A DNA stretch of 64,000 bases from Gordonia sp. OPL2 (GTDB taxonomy: Bacteria > Actinomycetota > Actinomycetes > Mycobacteriales > Mycobacteriaceae): contig NZ_RKME01000008.1 in the NCBI RefSeq assembly GCF_003797825.1, positions 1 to 64,000 of the forward strand, in the 5' to 3' direction. Position 1 is the stretch's first letter, and every line of letters begins with the position of its first letter. The translations under genes were made by a program, and so were the position numbers. Positions 7,245 to 17,097 of the stretch are shown here, piece by piece. Below the pieces are notes generated by a model. That model was not told the origin of the DNA. It did not search any database and saw nothing but the letters and a program-made list of their open reading frames with translations.

Positions 7245-8812
7245 CAGTCCCTCTCCGCGGCGACGAGTTCGGCGCACCGCTCGCCGACCAGCATCACGGT
7301 GATGTTGGGGTTGACCGTCGTGTGTGCGGGGAACACCGAGGCGTCGGCGACGCGCAAGCCGTCCACGCCCTTCACCCGTAGTTCCGGGTCGAGCGGCGAC
7401 ATCGCGTCGTCGGCCGGGCCCATCCGGACGGTTCCCACCGGGTGATAGACGGTGTTGTGGGTGCGGCGGATGTAATCGGCGAGGTCGTTGTCGGACACCG
7501 CGTCGGGACCGGGATACAGTTCTCGGGCAACCCATTCCGTGAGCGGCGCCGCGGCGGCGATCTCGCGTGCCTTGCGGATTCCCGCGATCATCACCCGCAT
7601 GTCATGACCGTCGGGATCGGTGAAGTAGCGGGGGTCGACACGTGGCTTGTCGCGGAAATCGCGGGACCTCAGACGTACCGTCCCGCGGGATCGGGCGTGG
7701 GTGACGTTGGGCGTGAGGCAGAAGGTGTTCTCGCTGGTGGGGTAGCCCTGCCGCAGCGTGTGCATGTCGAACGGGACACTGCCGTAGTGCATCATCAGGT
7801 CGGGCCGGTCGAGCCCGTCGGTGGTGGTCGTGAAGATTCCCGCCTCCCACCACTGTGTGGACTCCCGGATCATCGGCCGGGTGGTCTCGAAACCGATCAC
7901 CCCCTCGGGGTGGTCCTGCAGGTTCGCGCCGACGCCGGGCGAGTCGACGAGGACGTCGAGGCCGTGTTCGCGGAGATGCACGGTGGGGCCGATCCCGGAC
8001 AGCATCAACAACTTCGGGGTGTCGATCGCTCCGGTCGAGACGATCACCTCGCGGTCGGCATGTACCGTGGTCGTCCTGCCGAAGGCGTTGTCGGTGATGT
8101 CGACGCCGACGGCGCGCAGTCCCGCCGACGTGCGCTCGATGACGATCCGCTTTGCCCAGGCGCCGGTGCGGATCGTGAGGTTCGGGCGGTCCAGGATCGG
8201 ATGCAGATAACTCACCGACGAGGAGGACCGGACCCCATCCGGTCGGCGATTGATCTGGAAGAAGTTGGCGCCGTTGATCACTGTGGTCCCGGTGTTGAAC
8301 TCAGTGCGGGGGATGCCGACGGACTCGCACGCGTCGAGTACCGCGACCCCGCACGGATCGTTCGGCGGCACCGTCATCAGGTGGACCGGGCCGCTGCGAC
8401 CATGATGCTCGCCAGGTGCGTCGTTGGTCTCGATCTGCGGATACAGTCGGTACACCGACTCCGAACCCCAACCGGTGCATCCGTGGACGCGCTCCCAATC
8501 GTCGAGATCCTCGCGCGGCGCCCAGAACGCGATACAGCTGTTGTGGGAACTGCACCCGCCCAACACCTTCGCGCGCGCATGCCGCATGAAGTCGTTGCCG
8601 TTCTCCTGCGGTTCGATCGGGTAGTCCCAGTCGTATCCCGACTCGAGGAGCTCCATCCACCGGTCGAGTTGCAAGATGGCGTCGTCGCCGACATCCGACG
8701 GACCGGCCTCGAGCAGACAGACTGTGACGTCGGGATTCTCGGACAGCCGGGAAGCCACCGCGGCACCGGCCGAGCCGCCTCCGACGACCACGTAGTCGAA
8801 GGTGTCGCTCAC
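7244..8812 (-). CDS. betA: GMC-family choline dehydrogenase
   Basis: A 522-residue FAD-dependent GMC oxidoreductase. It has the N-terminal dinucleotide motif VVVGGGSAGAAVASRL near residue 8, GMC signature 1 (ARAKVLGGCSSHNSCI near residue 83), signature 2 (GAIDTPKLLMLSGIGP) and the C-terminal active-site block HNTVYHPVGTVRMG with VNPNITVM. It probably oxidises choline to betaine aldehyde; other alcohols are possible for GMC enzymes. Function is inferred mainly from its place between betB and betT-type genes. Its GTG start overlaps the betB stop (GTGA), indicating translational coupling. Upstream in-frame sequence belongs to betB in another frame. Confidence 0.85.
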   Translation of the reverse strand: MSDTFDYVVVGGGSAGAAVASRLSENPDVTVCLLEAGPSDVGDDAILQLDRWMELLESGYDWDYPIEPQENGNDFMRHARAKVLGGCSSHNSCIAFWAPREDLDDWERVHGCTGWGSESVYRLYPQIETNDAPGEHHGRSGPVHLMTVPPNDPCGVAVLDACESVGIPRTEFNTGTTVINGANFFQINRRPDGVRSSSSVSYLHPILDRPNLTIRTGAWAKRIVIERTSAGLRAVGVDITDNAFGRTTTVHADREVIVSTGAIDTPKLLMLSGIGPTVHLREHGLDVLVDSPGVGANLQDHPEGVIGFETTRPMIRESTQWWEAGIFTTTTDGLDRPDLMMHYGSVPFDMHTLRQGYPTSENTFCLTPNVTHARSRGTVRLRSRDFRDKPRVDPRYFTDPDGHDMRVMIAGIRKAREIAAAAPLTEWVARELYPGPDAVSDNDLADYIRRTHNTVYHPVGTVRMGPADDAMSPLDPELRVKGVDGLRVADASVFPAHTTVNPNITVMLVGERCAELVAAERD

Positions 8813-10323
8813 GCCTGTCCTCCTCGATCGACGAACCAACCGGTCACTGCCGGTCGGAGGTTCTCGTACACATGCTTGGCCTCGCGATACTCGTCGAGTC
8901 CCGACGGGCCGAGTTCGCGGCCGACGCCCGAGTGTCCGAACCCGCCCCACTCGGCTTGGGGGAGATACGGTCCGAAGTCGTTGACCCACACCGTCCCGTG
9001 CCGCAGACGGGCGGCGACGCGCCGCGCGCGGGCTGCATCCGACGACCACACGGCCCCGGCGAGCCCGTACTCGGTGTCATTGGCGATGGTCACCGCCTCG
9101 TCCTCGGTGGTGAACGTCTCGACGGTGACGGTCGGGCCGAATGCCTCGTCGTGGACGCACGCCATCGACCTGTCGGCGTCGTCGATCACGGTCGGCAGAT
9201 AGAACCAGCCGTCGTCGAGATCGCCCGAACCCTGGTCGCCGGTGGCGAATCGGCCGCCGGTGCGGATGGTGGCGCCGTCGCTGCGCGCCTGCTCGACGTA
9301 GGCGTGGACCTTGTCGCGGTGCGCCTTCGAGATGAGCGGTCCGGTCTCGGTGCCGTCGGCGAACGGGAGACCCAGGCGAATCTGCTCGGCGCGGCGCACG
9401 AGTTCGTCGACGAAACGGTCGTGTGCCGACTCCTCGACGACGAGTCGTGCACCCGCCGAACATACTTGGCCCGAGTGCAGGAACGCGGCGTTGAGCGCGT
9501 TGTCGACGGCGGCGGCGAGACGGTCGTCGGTGTCGCACGCGTCGGCGAAGATGACGTTGGGATTCTTCCCACCCAGCTCGAGGGCGACCTTCTTGACGGT
9601 CGCGGCGGCCTCGCGGGCGATGACCTTTCCGGTCGCCAGGCCGCCGGTGAACGACACCAGGTCGACGTCGGGATGCGACGAGAGCGGCGCGCCGGCCGTG
9701 GCACCCGCGCCGGTGATCAGGTTCGCGACGCCCGGCGGGAGACCGAGGTCGTCGAGCACCCGCATGATCAGGATCGACGTGTGCGGGGTGAGTTCGGCGG
9801 GTTTGAGGACGAAGGTGTTCCCGGCGGCGAGCGCGGGTGCGATCTTCCAGGCCGCCTGCAGCAGTGGATAATTCCACGGAGTGATCATGCCGCACACGCC
9901 GACCGGCTCGTAGACGATGCGGGAGTCGACGTCGGGGGAGCCGGCGTCGACGACCCGCCCGGCGTCGTCGGCGGCCAGCTTGCCGAAGTAGCGGAAACAG
10001 TTGGCGATGTCGGTCATGTCGAGATCGGACTCGTAGGGCCGTTTCCCGGTGTCGAGGGTCTCGGCACGGACGAACTCGTCGCGGCGGGCGTCGATCTGGT
10101 CGGCCACCCGCAGCAGCAGGTCACCGCGCTCGGCGGCCGGTGTCGCGCGCCATACGCCCGCATCGAACGCGTTTCGCGCGGCCGCGATTGCGGCCTCGGT
10201 GTCGTCGGCGCCGGCCTCGGACACCACGGCAACCGGGGAGTTGTCTGCGGGACAACGGATCTCCCGTGTGTCGCCGGACGCAGCACCTCGCCAGGCGCCG
10301 TCGATGAACAGGGTGTCGGTCAT
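8809..10323 (-). CDS. betB: Betaine-aldehyde dehydrogenase
   Basis: A 504-residue NAD(P)-dependent aldehyde dehydrogenase. Visible motifs are the substrate-pocket segment MITPWNYPLLQAAWKIAPAL, the cofactor loop FTGGLATGK, the general-base region ALELGGKNPNVIFADA and the nucleophile block HSGQVCSAGARLVV with Cys near residue 303. This is normal family length. It should oxidise betaine aldehyde, the BetA product, to glycine betaine, an osmoprotectant. It overlaps the transporter stop upstream (ATGA) and the betA start downstream. Assignment as BetB rather than another ALDH rests on operon context. Confidence 0.87.
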   Translation of the reverse strand: MTDTLFIDGAWRGAASGDTREIRCPADNSPVAVVSEAGADDTEAAIAAARNAFDAGVWRATPAAERGDLLLRVADQIDARRDEFVRAETLDTGKRPYESDLDMTDIANCFRYFGKLAADDAGRVVDAGSPDVDSRIVYEPVGVCGMITPWNYPLLQAAWKIAPALAAGNTFVLKPAELTPHTSILIMRVLDDLGLPPGVANLITGAGATAGAPLSSHPDVDLVSFTGGLATGKVIAREAAATVKKVALELGGKNPNVIFADACDTDDRLAAAVDNALNAAFLHSGQVCSAGARLVVEESAHDRFVDELVRRAEQIRLGLPFADGTETGPLISKAHRDKVHAYVEQARSDGATIRTGGRFATGDQGSGDLDDGWFYLPTVIDDADRSMACVHDEAFGPTVTVETFTTEDEAVTIANDTEYGLAGAVWSSDAARARRVAARLRHGTVWVNDFGPYLPQAEWGGFGHSGVGRELGPSGLDEYREAKHVYENLRPAVTGWFVDRGGQA

Positions 10324-12473
10324 GGGGCCGGGGTTCCTTCGGGATCGCTGTCGGGGACATCGGCCACGGTATCCGTCGTCTGATGACCGTTCGCGGACCG
10401 ACGCAAGTGCAGGTAACCGAGATGCCGCTCGTACTGGTCGAGGACGTCGCCGATGATCTGCTCCTTGCCGTACCCGTTGAGCGAGTAGCCCTGCGACCCC
10501 TCCGACAGGTAGACCTCGCACCGGAAGTACCGATCATCGGAACGCTGCGACAGCACCGCGTAGGTCGGTGTCGGCGCCGACACCGGCCACACGCAGTAGT
10601 CGAACCGGGGCTCGTGGGCGAGGTCGACGATGAGCCGGGGCGAGGGGAGACCCTCGTTGCTGGCCGACTCGTCGACCGTCGCGGTGATGCCCTCCTTCGC
10701 GAACTCACCCGCCACCTCGCGCATCGCCGGGAGGATCGTTCGCGTGATGAACCGATCGGTCGCGGCGGGACCCGGGTAACGCAGGGTGCCGAGCAGTCGC
10801 TGTCGCCAGCTGCCGTGCTCGGCGGGGCCACGTCCGGCGGCGATGACCTTCGGCAGGGTCGTCCGATAGCTGTCGGTCTTGTAGGACTCGTTGCGGACCG
10901 AACGCAGCAGTGAGACACCGATGAGGGCGAGGACGAACGAGAACGGCAGACCCATGATCACCGTCGCCGCCTGCAGGGTGAGGATCGATCCGTCGGCGCC
11001 ACCGGCGAACAGCATCGACAAGGTCAGCAGGCCGATGGCGAGGGACCAGAAGATGCGCAGCGAACGCGCACAGTCGGCCATCGGGTCCGGGAGTCGGGAG
11101 GTGAAGTTGCCCATCACGAGTGAACCGGAGTCGGCGCTGGTCACGTAGAACAGCAGCCCGGTGATGGTCGCGACCCCGATGAGCAGCGGCGCGCCCGGAT
11201 ACTGCTCGAGGAGCGTGTAGAAGCCCGCCTCCGGTGTCGAGGCGGTGACCTCGGCGAACGTCGCATCGCCGCGCGCGACCTCGAGCGCGCTGTTCCCGAA
11301 GATCGAGATCCACAGCAGGATGAAGCTGAACGGGACGACGAGCACGCCGAACACGAACTGACGCAACGTGCGGCCGCGCGAGATGCGGGCCAGGAACAGC
11401 CCGACGAACGGCGCCCACGCCACCCACCACGCCCAGAAGAACAGGGTCCACCCGTCGACGAACGCAGTGGCGTCGTTGCCCGGCGGTGGGTTGATCTGAT
11501 CCCAGGCGAACGTGTCCAGGGTGCGGTCGAGGAAGGTCGAGATGTAGTCGCCGGTGTTCTGCGCCAGACCGTTGAGCAGGAAGTCGGAACGACCCGCGAC
11601 GAGGATGTAGACGAGCAGGAGGATCGCGAGCACTACATTGAGTTCGGAGAGCCGTCGGATGCCCTTGTCGACGCCGGAGGTCGCCGACGCCGTCGCGATC
11701 ACCACCGACAGCACGATCAGTCCGATCTGAGCGGCCTTCCCCTGCGGAATGCCGAAGATCTCGTTGAGTCCGAAGTTGAGCTGCACGACCCCGATCCCGA
11801 GGGACGTTGCGATCCCGAAGATGGTGCCGAGCACGGCGGCCACGTCGATGGCATCACCCCAGCGTCCCTCGACGCGTTTGCCGAAGATCGGATAGAGGGC
11901 CGCGCGGATCGTCAGCGGCAGATTGTGGCGGAACGCGAAGTAGGCCAGAGCGCCGCCCATCAGGGCGTACATCGCCCATCCGGTGACGCCGTAGTGGAAC
12001 ACCGTCCAGGTGACCGCCTCCCGGGCGGCCTCGTTGGTCTCCGCGGGTCCCACCGGTGGCGTGAGGAAATGCGTGACCGGTTCGGCGACCGAGAAGAACA
12101 TGAGGTCGATGCCGATGCCGGCGGCGAAGAGCATCGCGGTCCAGGTGAAGAGGCTGTACTCGGGCCGCGATTCCTCGGGCCCGAGGCGATAGCGGCCGTA
12201 TCGGCTGACGCCCAGGAAGACGACCAGGGCGACGATCCCGGTCGCGAGGATGAAGTACCACCAGCCGAACCACTGTGTGATGAAATCCCGGACGTCGCCG
12301 ATGACGGTCTCGGCGGCCTCCGGCGCGGCGAGTGCCCAGATCGCGAAGGCGAGCACGATGGCCGCCGACGTGCCGAAGACGACCCGGTTCGTCGTACCCC
12401 GAGCAGCCTCGGGGTGTGTTTCGGCGGGCGGTTCGGACAGCGGTTCGGAATGAGGTGCAGCGCCGTCATCCAT
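10320..12473 (-). CDS. betT: BCCT-family choline/betaine transporter
   Basis: A 717-residue secondary transporter with about twelve membrane segments. The BCCT signature AAGIGIDLMFFSVAEPVTHF lies near residue 100 and the WTLFFWAWWVAWAPFVGLFLARISRG segment is the conserved central motif. A C-terminal cytoplasmic domain of roughly 190 residues follows the last membrane span, as in osmoregulated BetT proteins. It imports choline for the dehydrogenases encoded just downstream. The start ATG 12473 lacks a clear Shine-Dalgarno and could be leaderless. It is first in the bet operon, divergent from clpC across 420 bp. Confidence 0.9.
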   Translation of the reverse strand: MDDGAAPHSEPLSEPPAETHPEAARGTTNRVVFGTSAAIVLAFAIWALAAPEAAETVIGDVRDFITQWFGWWYFILATGIVALVVFLGVSRYGRYRLGPEESRPEYSLFTWTAMLFAAGIGIDLMFFSVAEPVTHFLTPPVGPAETNEAAREAVTWTVFHYGVTGWAMYALMGGALAYFAFRHNLPLTIRAALYPIFGKRVEGRWGDAIDVAAVLGTIFGIATSLGIGVVQLNFGLNEIFGIPQGKAAQIGLIVLSVVIATASATSGVDKGIRRLSELNVVLAILLLVYILVAGRSDFLLNGLAQNTGDYISTFLDRTLDTFAWDQINPPPGNDATAFVDGWTLFFWAWWVAWAPFVGLFLARISRGRTLRQFVFGVLVVPFSFILLWISIFGNSALEVARGDATFAEVTASTPEAGFYTLLEQYPGAPLLIGVATITGLLFYVTSADSGSLVMGNFTSRLPDPMADCARSLRIFWSLAIGLLTLSMLFAGGADGSILTLQAATVIMGLPFSFVLALIGVSLLRSVRNESYKTDSYRTTLPKVIAAGRGPAEHGSWRQRLLGTLRYPGPAATDRFITRTILPAMREVAGEFAKEGITATVDESASNEGLPSPRLIVDLAHEPRFDYCVWPVSAPTPTYAVLSQRSDDRYFRCEVYLSEGSQGYSLNGYGKEQIIGDVLDQYERHLGYLHLRRSANGHQTTDTVADVPDSDPEGTPAP

Positions 12474-12893
12474 TTGTGGGAGATTACTCGGAATGTCCGT
12501 TTCCGGAGCGGATCGGCGAACTGCGACCCGCGCTCCGGCTGACCTGCTCGGAACCCGCGGGTGGGGCCGGATCACGCGCGTCGTCGGCGGCTCGCGGTCC
12601 CGCAGCGGTCCTGCAGTGCACCGGTGTCGGCCGAGGACGCCCGCGCGGAGGTCTTCTTCACGCCCGTTCGCTGTCGGCGTAGCGGCCATGGAACACAGCC
12701 CCCACGTGCATGGTTGTACTGCGCAGATCCCCGCCGAAGCAGTAACAGAAATGTCCCTGGAGCGACGTTAACTGTAGCTGCACGCACAGCGACCACTAGA
12801 CTGAACTCAAGCTGGTGGTCTCTATCGACACCGCCGCATTTGTCGCCGCTGTGGTCACCGACGGCCGGGGCGCAAGCTATGTGAGGGAGAACA
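12474..12893. other. Divergent betT/clpC intergenic region, no gene seen
   Basis: This 420-bp region carries the promoters of betT (minus) and clpC (plus). An ACTCAAG half-site of the HspR/HAIR inverted repeat occurs at 12805-12811, but the matching left half is absent (the 12791-12797 bases do not fit), so HspR control is doubtful. An AGGGAGA Shine-Dalgarno precedes the clpC ATG. Small reading frames in the region lack start signals or recognisable domains. Confidence 0.6.
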
Positions 12894-15440
12894 ATGTTCG
12901 AACGGTTCACCGACCGCGCACGTCGGGTCGTCGTCCTGGCGCAAGAAGAAGCGCGGATGCTCAATCACAACTACATCGGCACCGAGCACATCCTCCTGGG
13001 TCTGATCCACGAGGGTGAGGGCGTCGCCGCCAAGGCTCTCGAGTCCCTGGGCATCTCGCTCGAGGGCGTCCGCAGCCAGGTCGAGGAGATCATCGGCCAG
13101 GGTCAGCAGGCGCCGTCGGGTCACATCCCGTTCACGCCGCGCGCCAAGAAGGTCCTCGAGCTCTCGCTGCGTGAGGCGCTGCAGCTCGGCCACAACTACA
13201 TCGGCACCGAGCACATCCTCCTGGGACTCATCCGCGAGGGTGAGGGCGTCGCCGCCCAGGTACTGGTCAAGCTGGGCGCCGACCTCAACCGCGTCCGTCA
13301 GCAGGTCATCCAGCTGCTCTCGGGCTACCAGGGCAAGGAGCCGCAGGAGGCCGGCACCGGCGGACGCAGCAGCGAGACGGGCACCCCGTCGACCTCGCTG
13401 GTCCTCGATCAGTTCGGCCGCAACCTGACGGCCGCGGCCGCCGAGGCCAAACTCGACCCGGTCATCGGGCGCGAGAAGGAGATCGAGCGGGTCATGCAGG
13501 TGCTGTCCCGCCGCACCAAGAACAATCCGGTGCTGATCGGTGAGCCCGGCGTCGGCAAGACCGCCGTCGTCGAGGGGCTGGCCCAGGCGATCGTCAACGG
13601 CCAGGTGCCCGAGACGCTCAAGGACAAGCAGCTCTACACGCTCGACCTCGGGTCGCTGGTCGCCGGCAGCCGCTACCGCGGTGATTTCGAGGAGCGCCTG
13701 AAGAAGGTGCTCAAAGAGATCAACACCCGCGGCGACATCATCCTGTTCATCGACGAGCTGCACACGCTGGTCGGCGCGGGAGCGGCCGAGGGCGCGATCG
13801 ACGCCGCGTCGATCCTGAAGCCGAAGCTGGCCCGCGGCGAGCTGCAGACCATCGGTGCGACCACCCTCGACGAGTACCGCAAATACATCGAGAAGGATGC
13901 CGCACTCGAGCGCCGGTTCCAGCCGGTGCAGGTCGGTGAGCCGTCCGTCGAGCACACCATCGAGATCCTCAAGGGCCTGCGCGACCGCTACGAGAGCCAC
14001 CACCGGGTCTCCATCACCGACGGTGCGCTCGTCGCCGCGGCCACGCTGGCCGACCGCTACATCAACGACCGGTTCCTGCCGGACAAGGCGATCGACCTGA
14101 TCGACGAGGCCGGTGCGCGCATGCGTATCCGCCGGATGACCGCACCGCCGGACCTGCGTGAGTTCGACGAGCGGATCGCCGATGCGCGCAAGGAGAAGGA
14201 GTCCGCGATCGACGCGCAGGACTTCGAGAAGGCCGCCAACCTCCGCGACAAGGAGAAGCAACTCGTCGCCGAGCGGGCCGAGCGTGAAAAGCAATGGCGC
14301 AGTGGTGACATGGACGTCGTGGCCGAGGTCGACGACGAGCAGATCGCCGAGGTGCTGGGCAACTGGACCGGTATCCCCGTGTTCAAGCTCACCGAGGAGG
14401 AGACCACCCGTCTGCTCCGCATGGAGGACGAGCTGCACAAGCGGATCATCGGCCAGGAGGACGCCGTCAAGGCCGTGTCCAAGGCGATTCGTCGTACACG
14501 CGCCGGTCTGAAGGATCCGAAGCGTCCGTCGGGCTCGTTCATCTTCGCCGGCCCGTCCGGTGTCGGTAAGACCGAGCTGTCGAAGGCCCTGGCGAACTTC
14601 CTGTTCGGCGAGGACGACGCACTCATCCAGATCGACATGGGCGAGTTCCACGACCGCTTCACCGCGTCGCGGCTGTTCGGTGCTCCTCCCGGATACGTCG
14701 GCTACGAAGAGGGCGGTCAGCTCACCGAGAAGGTGCGTCGTAAGCCGTTCTCGGTGGTCCTGTTCGACGAGATCGAGAAGGCGCACTCGGAGATCTACAA
14801 CACGCTGCTGCAGGTGTTGGAGGACGGCCGTCTCACCGATGGTCAGGGCCGCACGGTCGACTTCAAGAACACCGTGCTGATCTTCACCTCGAACCTCGGT
14901 ACCGGTGACATCTCGAAGGCCGTCGGCCTGGGCTTCACCCAGGGCGGCAGCGAGGGGTCGCAGTACGAGCGGATGAAGCAGAAGGTCAACGACGAGCTGA
15001 AGAAGCACTTCCGGCCCGAGTTCCTCAACCGCATCGACGACGTCATCGTGTTCCACCAGCTCACCCAGCAGGAGATCATCGAGATGGTCGATCTCATGAT
15101 CAACCGCGTCGAGACGCAGCTGAAGAACAAGGACATGGCCATCGAGCTCACCGACAAGGCGAAGAAGCTCCTCGCCCGTCGTGGATTCGATCCCGTGCTC
15201 GGTGCCCGTCCGTTGCGTCGCACCATCCAGCGTGAGATCGAGGATCAGCTGTCGGAGAAGATCCTCTTCAACGAGCTCAACGCCGGCCAGATCGTCCTGG
15301 TCGACGTCGAGGGCTGGGACGGCGACGACGACGGTGAGGACGCGCGATTCGTCTTCTCCGGTTCGGAGAAGCCGCGTGAGCTGCCCGACGCACCGGCCGA
15401 ACTGACCGGTGCCGGCGACAGTAAGGGCGAAACCGCCTAG
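12894..15440 (+). CDS. clpC: ATP-dependent Clp protease ATP-binding subunit ClpC
   Basis: A complete 848-residue Hsp100/ClpC unfoldase. It has two N-terminal repeats (residues about 1-145, each with [14 protein letters not shown]), AAA+ domain D1 with Walker [10 protein letters not shown] near 216 and Walker [19 protein letters not shown], a UVR/middle segment ([18 protein letters not shown] near 440), and D2 with Walker [10 protein letters not shown] near 552 and [14 protein letters not shown]. It unfolds substrates for ClpP in the cytoplasm and is essential in related actinobacteria (known). It is monocistronic: long divergent promoter region upstream and a strong hairpin downstream. A 1001-residue antisense reading frame covers the gene and is a high-GC artefact. 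Confidence 0.98.
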   Translation: MFERFTDRARRVVVLAQEEARMLNHNYIGTEHILLGLIHEGEGVAAKALESLGISLEGVRSQVEEIIGQGQQAPSGHIPFTPRAKKVLELSLREALQLGHNYIGTEHILLGLIREGEGVAAQVLVKLGADLNRVRQQVIQLLSGYQGKEPQEAGTGGRSSETGTPSTSLVLDQFGRNLTAAAAEAKLDPVIGREKEIERVMQVLSRRTKNNPVLIGEPGVGKTAVVEGLAQAIVNGQVPETLKDKQLYTLDLGSLVAGSRYRGDFEERLKKVLKEINTRGDIILFIDELHTLVGAGAAEGAIDAASILKPKLARGELQTIGATTLDEYRKYIEKDAALERRFQPVQVGEPSVEHTIEILKGLRDRYESHHRVSITDGALVAAATLADRYINDRFLPDKAIDLIDEAGARMRIRRMTAPPDLREFDERIADARKEKESAIDAQDFEKAANLRDKEKQLVAERAEREKQWRSGDMDVVAEVDDEQIAEVLGNWTGIPVFKLTEEETTRLLRMEDELHKRIIGQEDAVKAVSKAIRRTRAGLKDPKRPSGSFIFAGPSGVGKTELSKALANFLFGEDDALIQIDMGEFHDRFTASRLFGAPPGYVGYEEGGQLTEKVRRKPFSVVLFDEIEKAHSEIYNTLLQVLEDGRLTDGQGRTVDFKNTVLIFTSNLGTGDISKAVGLGFTQGGSEGSQYERMKQKVNDELKKHFRPEFLNRIDDVIVFHQLTQQEIIEMVDLMINRVETQLKNKDMAIELTDKAKKLLARRGFDPVLGARPLRRTIQREIEDQLSEKILFNELNAGQIVLVDVEGWDGDDDGEDARFVFSGSEKPRELPDAPAELTGAGDSKGETA

Positions 15441-15448
15441 CCAGTCCA

Positions 15449-15515
15449 GATACCCCGAAAAACGCGAATCCACCTTGCTTCGATTGCAAGGTGGATTCGC
15501 GTCTTTCGGGGTATC
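15449..15515 (+). terminator. Very long hairpin terminator after clpC
   Basis: An inverted repeat with arms of about 30 bp: GATACCCCGAAA/ACGCGAATCCACCTTGC on the left and its complement at 15486-15515, separated by a 5-7 bp loop. Pairing is perfect except for one short bulge or mismatch next to the AAAA/TCTTT segment. It lies 8 bp after the clpC stop and before the next promoter. It lacks a clean terminal U-tract, so it may act as a non-canonical or bidirectional terminator. Confidence 0.85.
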
Positions 15516-15576
15516 TCCGTCTCGGGATTTCGACGCCTTCACGAACGTTCGCTCGGTCATCGAGTAGGTTGGATCG

Positions 15577-16422
15577 GTGACCTCTCTCACCCAGCAGACC
15601 GACGACAAGCACATCGTTCTCGAACGCGACGACGACGTCGCGATCATCCGGCTGAACCGTCCCGACCGGCTGAACGCCTTCACCCACCAGATGGGCGAGG
15701 AGATCCAGGCCGTCTTCGACGAGACCGACGGCGACGACTCGATCCGTGCGGTCGTGATCACCGGCACCGGCCGCGCCTTCTGCGCAGGCGCCGACCTCGG
15801 CGGGGGTGCGACCACCTTCGAGCTCGACCAGCAGGAGCCCGGGGAGATCCCGCGGGACATGGGTGGTCAGGTCACGCTGCGGATCTTCGCGTCGCTCAAA
15901 CCGGTCGTGATGGCGATCAACGGTGCGGCCGCGGGCGTGGGCGTCACCATGACGTTGCCCGCCGACGTCCGGATCGCCTCGGAGGATGCGAAGTTCGGCT
16001 TCGTCTTCGCGCAGCGCGGACTGGTGCCGGAGGCGGCGTCGTCGTGGTTTCTGCCCAAGCTGGTCGGACTGCCGACGGCGCTGCAGTGGGCGATGGGAGC
16101 GAAGATGGTTCCTGTCGCGGAGGCACACGACCGTGGGCTCGTGCAGCAGGTCGTGCCGAAGGACGAAGTGCTGTCGACGGCGATCTCGGTCGCGCGTGAG
16201 CTGACGTCGACAACGGCTCCTGTGTCGGTGGCTCTCACCCGACAGTTGTTGTGGCGCATGGCCGGGGCGCCGAGCCCGTGGGTGGCGCACGAGGCCGACT
16301 CCAAGGCGATCTTCTATCGCGGGACGATGGCGGACGTGGCCGAGGGCGTGACGTCCTTCCTGGAGAAGCGCCCCGCCGCCTTCACCGACCGCGTGTCGAC
16401 GGATCTACCCGACATCTTCTGA
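15577..16422 (+). CDS. Enoyl-CoA hydratase/isomerase (crotonase) family protein
   Basis: A 281-residue crotonase. The oxyanion-hole motifs are GRAFCAGADLGGG near residue 66 and NGAAAGVGVTMTLPADVRIAS near 112. The active-site stretch reads FAQRGLVPEAASSWFLPKLVG, which keeps one acidic residue. It resembles the EchA group that acts in beta-oxidation, but the acyl-CoA substrate is unknown. The start is GTG 15577. It stands alone between the clpC terminator and a convergent DUF305 gene 15 bp from its stop. Confidence 0.85.
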   Translation: MTSLTQQTDDKHIVLERDDDVAIIRLNRPDRLNAFTHQMGEEIQAVFDETDGDDSIRAVVITGTGRAFCAGADLGGGATTFELDQQEPGEIPRDMGGQVTLRIFASLKPVVMAINGAAAGVGVTMTLPADVRIASEDAKFGFVFAQRGLVPEAASSWFLPKLVGLPTALQWAMGAKMVPVAEAHDRGLVQQVVPKDEVLSTAISVARELTSTTAPVSVALTRQLLWRMAGAPSPWVAHEADSKAIFYRGTMADVAEGVTSFLEKRPAAFTDRVSTDLPDIF

Positions 16423-16437
16423 CGCCGGCGCCGAGCC

Positions 16438-17097
16438 TTATGCGGGAAGGGGCGCGGCGTCCCGCGCCCGCAGCAGCAGCGACATCTGGCCGATCTCGTC
16501 GCCTTGTTCACCGAGCATCGTCAGGGCCATCTGTTTGGTCGCCGAACTGGCCCGGGGATCGTTGAAGGCTGCCGTCGCCATCGTCATACCGCCGCGGTGA
16601 TGGCGGATCATCAGCTGGAGGAAGATGATCTCCGCATCGTGTCCGCGGGATTCGGCGAGTCGGTTGAGGTCGGCGGTGCTCGCGAGACCCGGCATCGGCG
16701 GCTGATCCGACGCCGACGAGCCATCCGCATGGCCTCGATGGCCTGACGCGTGCCCGGCCATCCAGGCCATCGGCCGATCGGCGGTGACCGGTTCGGAGAA
16801 CCACGTCAACCAGCCCCGTAGCGTCGCCACCTCCGCGGTCTGGGCGGCGACCATCCGCGCTGCCAGTCCGCGGATCTCGGGACCGACGTCGGTGGGCAGG
16901 CTGTTCGACATCAGGATCGCCTGATCGTGGTGTGCCGACATGTCCTGTGCGAAACCGACATCGGTGATGCTGGGTGTCACGCGCTGTCCGGCGTCATCTC
17001 GCTGGCTCTGCCAGAACACGCCGCCGGCAACGCCCACCGCGAGCAGCAGTGTAGCGATGCCCAGCGAACCGACGATCCGTACCCAGCCCGCGTTCAT
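16438..17097 (-). CDS. DUF305 domain-containing membrane-anchored protein
   Basis: A 219-residue protein with one N-terminal hydrophobic segment (about residues 6-26, uncleaved anchor or signal) and an extracytoplasmic DUF305 domain. The family motifs are FAQDMSAHHDQAILMS near 45 and LQLMIRHHRGGMTMA near 140, both rich in His and Met. DUF305 proteins are ferritin-like helical domains often linked to copper handling (family knowledge; not proven here). The start ATG 17097 overlaps the stop of the upstream LVIVD gene (ATGA), so a longer in-frame extension is rejected. The pair probably forms a small secretory operon. Confidence 0.88.
   Translation of the reverse strand: MNAGWVRIVGSLGIATLLLAVGVAGGVFWQSQRDDAGQRVTPSITDVGFAQDMSAHHDQAILMSNSLPTDVGPEIRGLAARMVAAQTAEVATLRGWLTWFSEPVTADRPMAWMAGHASGHRGHADGSSASDQPPMPGLASTADLNRLAESRGHDAEIIFLQLMIRHHRGGMTMATAAFNDPRASSATKQMALTMLGEQGDEIGQMSLLLRARDAAPLPA

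Noticed and set aside
7245..7535. N-terminal extension of the DUF5996 protein
   Set aside because: The 97 extra residues are Arg/Pro-rich shadow of betA, and ATG 7244 overlaps the betA stop as in the other operon junctions.
12791..12811. HAIR (HspR) operator in the clpC promoter
   Set aside because: Only the right half-site ACTCAAG is present; the left half does not match CTTGAGT.
12855..15860. A 1001-residue open frame antisense to clpC
   Set aside because: It is the exact shadow of a conserved ClpC gene in very GC-rich DNA, is rich in Asp, Leu and Glu with no domain, and lacks a ribosome binding site. High GC keeps antisense frames open.
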